Shown one piece after another: positions 59,016 through 64,000 of a DNA stretch of 64,000 nucleotides. Location: the NCBI GenBank assembly GCA_963989385.1, contig OZ022503.1, forward strand, positions 69,600,123 to 69,664,122, written 5' to 3'. Below the pieces are notes generated by a model. The model ran no database searches, was not told where the DNA came from, and saw nothing but the letters and a program-made list of their open reading frames with translations. Source of the stretch: Ctena decussata. Taxonomy: Eukaryota; Mollusca; Bivalvia; Lucinida; Lucinidae. How positions within the stretch are numbered: the stretch's first letter is position 1; the number at the start of each line of letters is the position of its first letter. The translations under genes and the position numbers were made by a program.

Positions 59016-59339
59016 ACTTTTTTTTCCTGTAAAAAAGTGGCCAAAAAAACTGGCTTTAGACTATCACCATATGGCATTTATTGCCTAAATTTTTTCATAG
59101 TGCCATTTAAGGACACCTCAAGGAGGTTTCTTAGAAAAATAAAGTTCTACTTTAAGTGGCTGGAGAGACGGGCAATAAGTCAATTTCCTACATAAGAATG
59201 TTGTTATAGTAACATGCATGTTTCCATAGGTGATACAGCACAAGTGAAATAATAAGACACACACACACTTTCACTAGTGAAATACAGAAGAGTCAGAAAT
59301 ACATTGCTGCATGTTGTTGCTAGACTTGCATTTCTTTGA

Positions 59340-59515
59340 TATGAAACTTATAATGCGTCAAAAAAGCAGATGACAAAATTTACATCTGCAAAATTTAAAA
59401 AATTGTTTCGTGCAAGCTATCATATTGAGAATTCAAAGACCAGATGGCAAACAATGTAGATACAGATGAGGTGGCTCATTATGAGCTGCCTCATCTGGAC
59501 CTATGCTGTTTGCAA
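59340..59515. mobile_element. GATGAGGTGGCTC hairpin MITE, reverse orientation
   Basis: AAAGCAGATGACAAAATTTA, CATATTGAGAATTCAAAG and AATGTAGATACAGATGAGGT GGCTC / GAGCTGCCTCATCTGGACCT. Same family as 42523 read from the other strand. Confidence 0.8.
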
Positions 59516-59665
59516 ATTCAACTACTGTATTTTCATTTTTGGCACTATTGTCAACTGCATACAAGGGTAAGAAGAAGACAGATCATATATTCTACAAATT
59601 ATGACTAATGTTCATTACATTGCATCTCATGAAATAAACGATTTTCACTTATAGTCATGTTCATA

Positions 59666-59712
59666 AACAAGAGGGCTATGATGGCCCTAAATTGCTCACC
59701 TGAGTTTAAGTT
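59666..59712 (-). repeat. Right-end remnant of a tandem-core element
   Basis: The reverse strand reads CTCAGGTGAGCAATTTAGGG, CCATCATAGCCCTCTTGTT, the same terminal stem-loop and CTTG-TT as elements 1 and 3, with the core missing. Confidence 0.7.
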
Positions 59713-60437
59713 AACTTGAACGACATGTATTAACTAGTTTGCAAAAACAGGACCTGGTGCCCAATATGCTATCTGCAAACTGTACTAGTAAGTCAAATCA
59801 TTTTTTGTTTTATTTGGAGAAGTCATTAAATGTTTGGCATGGCGGCACTCATGAATTTCAGATGATTTCTCTAAGAGTTTGATTTGATTATGACAATTCC
59901 TGAATGTTCTTTGTATAATAATGAACGACATATTTTAAATACACATCAACCTGAGAGCCATAATAGTGTTCATATCACGCATAAAAGGACGTAGCACTAC
60001 GTGAGAGGAAATGAATACCTCTTCAGAGTTCAGTATTACAACTTATCGCCATATTATTGATTCATTTTTTCATGGTTTGAAACATCTGCACTTACAAAAA
60101 TTTTAAATTGCTTAAATTTAATACTTAAGTTTAAGTACATGCAGATGGACATTTAAATTAAGCAATATCTTACCAAGTTTATCAAACCTTTATTTTTTCT
60201 TCTAAATTGTTCTGCGAACAGCAAACTAATACGATTTTGACTTTAGAAAACTGTATCACTCAAGAAAGACTCAAGAAAGACTATATTACAAGAATGATAG
60301 ATGTTCTGACTTATGTTCTAAATATTGCATTGTGATCACCTGCCAAATTATGTAATGAGTTAAAATATGTATATTTTTTTTTTATTGTTTACTGACTCAT
60401 TCTTTAGACAATATATGCAATTTTTATCTATTCATAT
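59713..60437. other. Upstream sequence without clear features
   Basis: AT-rich. A short inverse pair (AAATTGCTTAAATTTAATAC / AATTAAGCAATAT) is seen near 60105-60170. No exon or MITE family member is recognised. Confidence 0.4.
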
Positions 60438-60676
60438 TAGCTATGACACAACAAAACCAACAAAGTGGCATGTGGGCCCAGCAGGGACTCAGAGCAACCT
60501 GTGCATCTGCCCAGTCTGATCAGAGTATTTGCTGTGCACTTAAAAGGTAGCTAACTGTCTTAGCTACCTCCATGCTGACAGAGAAGACTCTGATCAGACT
60601 GGGGGTGTGCCCGGGTTGATCTGAGTCTTTGCAAGGTGCACATGCCACTTTGTTGGTTTTGTCGTGTTGCGGCTCA
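60438..60676. mobile_element. 240-bp palindromic MITE, CGACACGACAAAACCAACAA family
   Basis: TAGCTATGACACAACAAAAC, CAACAAAGTGGCATGTG, GATCAGAGTATTTGC mirrored by AAGACTCTGATCAGACTGGG, ATGCCACTTTGTTGGTTTTG and TCGTGTTGCGGCTCA. Confidence 0.82.
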
Positions 60677-60960
60677 CTATACTGAACACCTCAATTGCCC
60701 TAAATATTGGTAAATCTTAACCAATTATCGCAATTATCCAAAAATCTGAGATAACCATCTGGAATGCTGACCTAGTGGCAGCAGCACAGACCCTGATCAA
60801 ACTAATCAGGGTCTACACCATTTTATCAAGCACTTCAGGGTCCAAAAATTAATTTTTAGCATTAATGACAAATATATGTACTATGTAATAAATAGCTATT
60901 ACATTGCACACAGGCATTTTTCAGCAATAAGACAATATTTCAAATGATCTCAACCATAAA

Positions 60961-61199
60961 TGAGCCAAAACACGACAAAACCAACAATGTGGTTGTGCGC
61001 CCAGCGCAGACTCAGATCAGCCTGGGCATCCGCCCAGTCTGATCAGAGTCTTCGCTGTCCGCATGGAGGTAGCTTAGACCCTTAGCTATCTTTTAAGCAC
61101 TTAACGAAGAGTTTGATCAATCTGGGTGGATGCCCAGCCTGATCTGAGTCTGCGCTCGGCGCACAACCACATTGTTGGAATTGTCGTGTCGCAGCTCAA
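60961..61199. mobile_element. 240-bp palindromic MITE, same family, second adjacent copy
   Basis: TGAGCCAAAACACGACAAAA, CCAACAATGTGGTTGTGCGC, GCCTGGGCATCCGCCCAGTC, mirrored by GGGTGGATGCCCAGCCTGAT, GCACAACCACATTGTTGG and GTCGTGTCGCAGCTCA. Only 284 bases separate it from the previous copy. Confidence 0.85.
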
Positions 61200-61369
61200 A
61201 TAATGCTCCAAATTATTTAGATAAATTACAAAAGTATATTGTAGACAAAGAGAATGCCCAGCTTGAAATATCAATGATTTTTTTTTCTTTTTGTTCAATT
61301 TATAGAAATGACTGGTATTAAGGAATGTCTTTTAGTAATTCATTATAACTACAGTCTTGCAGACAAAAA

Positions 61370-61480
61370 GAAAACTTCATAATTATGTCATGAACAGTGA
61401 AAAAAAAATTTTTTTTTTCTTTTTTATAATTATGCAATGATAAAAAAAAAAGAAAATTAAAAATATAGAAGATTTTTTCC
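61370..61480. repeat. A/T homopolymer-rich low-complexity tract
   Basis: Runs of A, T and mixed A/G (GTGAAAAAAAAATTTTTTTT, GATAAAAAAAAAAGAAAATT). The longest open frame here is an artefact of composition. Confidence 0.7.
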
Positions 61481-61689
61481 CCCCAATTTATTGAAATTAG
61501 CAAAATCTGGCCCATTTCAAAAAGTCATTCCATTTTTAGTATGGTATTACTATTCCCCAAATACTGTAAGAAATCTATGCATTAAGACACCTTAACTATC
61601 AATATCCAGTATTTTTTTAACAAAGATTTAAATTTGGAGAAATCGACTTATTCTATTATGAGGTATTATATAAAACTGTTGCCTAACTG

Positions 61690-61760
61690 GCAATCAGTGC
61701 ACACTCTGATCAGACTGCTCCTCTAGGAGCAGACTGATTAAGGTTGGCACTGTTTGCTCA
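61690..61760. repeat. Palindrome of the CAGACTGCTCC family
   Basis: CTGATCAGACTGCTCCTCTA and GGAGCAGACTGATTAAGGTT, then the usual CACTGTTTGCTCAACC flank. Confidence 0.8.
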
Positions 61761-62324
61761 ACCCTGTCCGTCTAAATACTTCCAAGATTTTACAATAGAG
61801 CTTTAATAAAAATATAGTACCTGGGAGTATAACCTATAATATCCAAATGTCATTAGTAAATCTATGAATGGAGATATTATTGGTATCACTTTCTGGGATT
61901 TTAAAGTGGCCGAACCTTGTCAGACAATTTTCTAATTCAGGCAAGATGTGCAATCTATGTCATCTATGCTAAATATGACAGGGGAGAGAAAAAGTGCAAA
62001 CAACATGGTGTTTGAAACAACACAGATTCAATGTTGATTTAATATTGTATGTCCGCTTGGATAAGAGTACAGTATTTTTAGCACAGGCTGACATGTTTTA
62101 AGCAAGCACCTTTCTTAAGCTAGAGAGTTTGTGGGTTCAAGCCTCACTTGGCACGCCAGTGAGAAAGCAATGTAAATCTGCTAGTGGTTTTACCCCCGTT
62201 TTCGCCCACCTCTGTTTAACAATCAGCTGGATGTAAGTGAAATATTTGTTATACTGTTAGACTTTCCCTTTCAAAATGATCTAAAAAATCTGTGTGTTTT
62301 TTTGGAAGAGAAATACTATATACA

Positions 62325-62530
62325 CAGAGCCCTAGATAAGAGGGAGTATTTGGTCATAATTAGGGATAATTTTTGTTAATTCTGGATAAAAACATATGTT
62401 GTGACCCCTCATCTGAACCGTCTCGACGAGACGGTTCAGATGAGGGGTCACAATATATGGTTTCAATGAGAAAAAAAAAAAAAAATTATCCCTCAATTAT
62501 CATCAAATACCCCTCTTATCTAGAGCTCTG
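62325..62530. mobile_element. Long-TIR palindromic MITE, CAGAGC family, copy 4
   Basis: CAGAGCCCTAGATAAGAGGG to CCCTCTTATCTAGAGCTCTG; the centre TTGTGACCCCTCATCTGAAC CGTCTCGACGAGACGG is perfect. ATACA is repeated on both outer sides. Confidence 0.9.
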
Positions 62531-62611
62531 ATACAGTACCCATCTAATAACTGAATTGTACAAGACTGATTTACATTTGTCTTGATTATCTTGATTCTTT
62601 GTCGATACGAC

Positions 62612-62782
62612 AGTAGTGAGTGAGTGAACTCGGGTTTAACGTCCCACCAACAACGAGGTCATATGGAGATGGGACCTCGGTTTAAAGTCTCATCCGAAAG
62701 ACCGGAGAAGCGGGGGATCGATCTTGCGACTCCTGGATTGGTAGTCTGGAGTGTTATCCACTACACTACAGCCGCTCCTACG
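62612..62782 (-). mobile_element. tRNA-derived SINE, family 1, reverse copy
   Basis: Reverse complement of 34286-34445: GAGTGAGTGAACTCGGGTTT, AACGTCCCACC at the tail end and GTGTTATCCACTACACTACA GCCGCTCC at the tRNA head. Confidence 0.85.
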
Positions 62783-62874
62783 ACAGTAGTAGCTTCACAG
62801 GTAATATTATTCTCTCGGTATAGTCTTCTTCGTAATCATCTCACGGTACTTAGAATTTTCTGGTGGGCGCAGAG

Positions 62875-63170
62875 TTAAAGTCTTCCTGTCTGAGTGAGAA
62901 ATTCAATCAGAGCTAATATTATTGTATGTCCGAATTCCTTTTGTACATCACTTTTGTCACAGCCGAGAAGTATATTTGTTGTCAATTCAGTGACTCCTGC
63001 CTGGTGGAACAAATTTGTTCTCATTTGCTCTCTTTCATTAAAATAATTTTCACAGTTCAATAAAAAATGAACGACAGTTTCAATTTCACCACAGGAGCAG
63101 TCTCCAGAATCTGAGAGTCCTATTTTATGCTTGTAGTCATTCAGTCTTGCATATCCCATTCAAGTTGTGC
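62875..63170 (-). pseudogene. LINE C-terminal zinc-knuckle fragment
   Basis: The reverse strand encodes GYARLNDYKHKIG, then SGDCSCGEIETVVHFLLNCE (CxCxE...H...C), a pattern at the C-terminus of many LINE RT proteins (SRLNxxLxRIG ... CxCG...ETxxHFLLxC). A stop lies just upstream of the Met, and no RT domain is found in the flank, so it is a 5'-truncated relic. Confidence 0.7.
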
Positions 63171-63301
63171 TATACTGTTGTAGGATTTCCTATCTGGGTA
63201 GTCATGAGTTGCTTTAATATTCACCTTTGGCTTAAGACTATAGAGAAATTTGGGTTGATTTTGGAAAGGAAAATATTCCATCTTATAGCCAAATAAATAT
63301 G

Positions 63302-63333
<32 letters not shown>
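63302..63333. repeat. (TAAG)n microsatellite
   Basis: Seven to eight TAAG units followed by AAAGTCTTTATTTAGTGAGG. On the reverse strand this looks like AATAAAGACTTTAC(TTAC)n, the tail of a retroelement lying at higher coordinates. Confidence 0.85.
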
Positions 63334-63334
<1 letters not shown>

Positions 63335-64000
63335 GTCTTTATTTAGTGAGGGTGACAACATTTAGCACATACACATGGTGTGATATGCTGTTCTACCTAT
63401 CAAAGCTCCAAACTGGCCATACCCCATTAGTCCTATTAAAGGTAAACTCCCTCGTATTTTATTACGAAATAATCACAAAATTAGGAAACTGGTTAGTTGT
63501 ATGCAACACAATTAAGACTTGTACAAACAATCTTCAGCAAAAACATCTTTGTTACGGAGGCAGAGACGATATATCAGTGCATACTCTTGTTGAATATTCA
63601 CAAATATTTTGTTGTCACAAATTGACTGACTCCCACGTGGCAATAAAAAGGCGTTTCTGCAATCACGCTTTGAATTTTATGATTGGTGGAGTAAATAACT
63701 TAACAATAGCATTAACCTCTAATCCCTGCACATGAGTTCATTTCAGCCAACAACTGTCTGAGGGCGATTAAAGAAAAGTCTTATAAATTATTCATGATAT
63801 AACTTTACCCTGATTAATTATGATTGCTGGGCGTATCCAGTCTTCATTTTTGGCGCGAATAGCGGACAGCTATTCCCGCCATTTTATTTATTTTCTTAAA
63901 CTCTCCTACTTCCAGTGACCATCACAAATCATAATTTAGACAGATAAAAGTACTTTTACAAGCGATCATTATCATGCCTAGGATATAGTTTTTCGTAAGA
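63334..64000. other. Probable retroelement 3' region and E2F-like inverted repeat
   Basis: 63334-63735 stays open in one + frame (129 codons from an ATG at 63346) but has no recognised domain. On the reverse strand it precedes the AATAAAGACTTTACTTAC tail, so it may be a retroelement 3' region. 63851-63880 holds GGCGCGAATAGC and GCTATTCCCGCC, two E2F-like sites as an inverted repeat. Confidence 0.35.

Noticed and set aside
63346..63735. 129-codon open frame near the right end
   Set aside because: No domain is recognised, it lacks exon borders, and the reverse strand looks like a retroelement 3' region ending in AATAAAGACTTTAC and TTAC repeats.

Overview
This is a eukaryotic, intron-rich and repeat-rich window, most probably from a bivalve mollusc. 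The taxon is inferred from the interspersed repeat types (tandem-core elements with a GTCC-type microsatellite near one end, dispersed tRNA-derived SINEs, APE-type LINEs, abundant palindromic MITEs); no single gene proves it. There are no operons, phage genes or CRISPR arrays, and almost all isolated open frames are chance frames or repeat sequence.

Two complete host genes can be assembled from short exons by following splice sites and reading phase. On the + strand, five coding exons between 4577 and 29883 encode a 128-residue RNA polymerase subunit RPB6/RPABC2 (POLR2F). On the - strand, five coding exons between 56892 and 39299 encode a 491-residue oxidative stress-induced growth inhibitor (OSGIN1/2-like) flavoprotein. 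The genes converge, leaving a 9.4 kb intergenic interval (29884-39298) that holds a 45-bp-class imperfect tandem array, an 18-copy 21-bp minisatellite, two Tc1/mariner-like MITEs and a tRNA-derived SINE.

Region by region: 1-4576 is POLR2F upstream sequence with a tandem-core mobile element (1514-3480) and an imperfect inverted repeat carrying a CRE site. POLR2F intron 1 (13 kb) holds an intact PHD-finger/endonuclease/RT LINE (ORF 4745-8308), a second intact LINE (ORF 9430-12996) inserted in a remnant of a third, further broken LINE pieces, a short interstitial telomere-like tract and a reverse-strand RTE-like fragment. Intron 2 holds nested tandem-core elements (17767-22163 containing 19844-22108) and another at 22603-23859. 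Introns 3 and 4 hold a hAT-like MITE, palindromes and a tandem-core element (27366-28303) inserted in a palindromic element, which preserves its empty site. OSGIN introns are packed with palindromic MITEs of about six families and SINEs. 57000-64000 has more MITEs, a SINE, a LINE 3' fragment and an E2F-like inverted repeat.

The strongest non-gene observations are these. (1) Five tandem-core elements share a 3' stem-loop followed by CTNG and TT; one preserved empty site shows insertion at T-T, as expected for Helentron-type elements. (2) In three of them each core repeat carries AAGGTCAAGGTCA or TGACCTTTGACC, nuclear-receptor response-element motifs, at regular spacing. (3) A 2A-like NPGP motif follows a hydrophobic segment in the first LINE. 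(4) One palindromic MITE family has several copies, each flanked by its own 5-6 bp target duplication. All coordinates come from reading by eye; splice sites fit phase and family alignment but are not transcript-verified.
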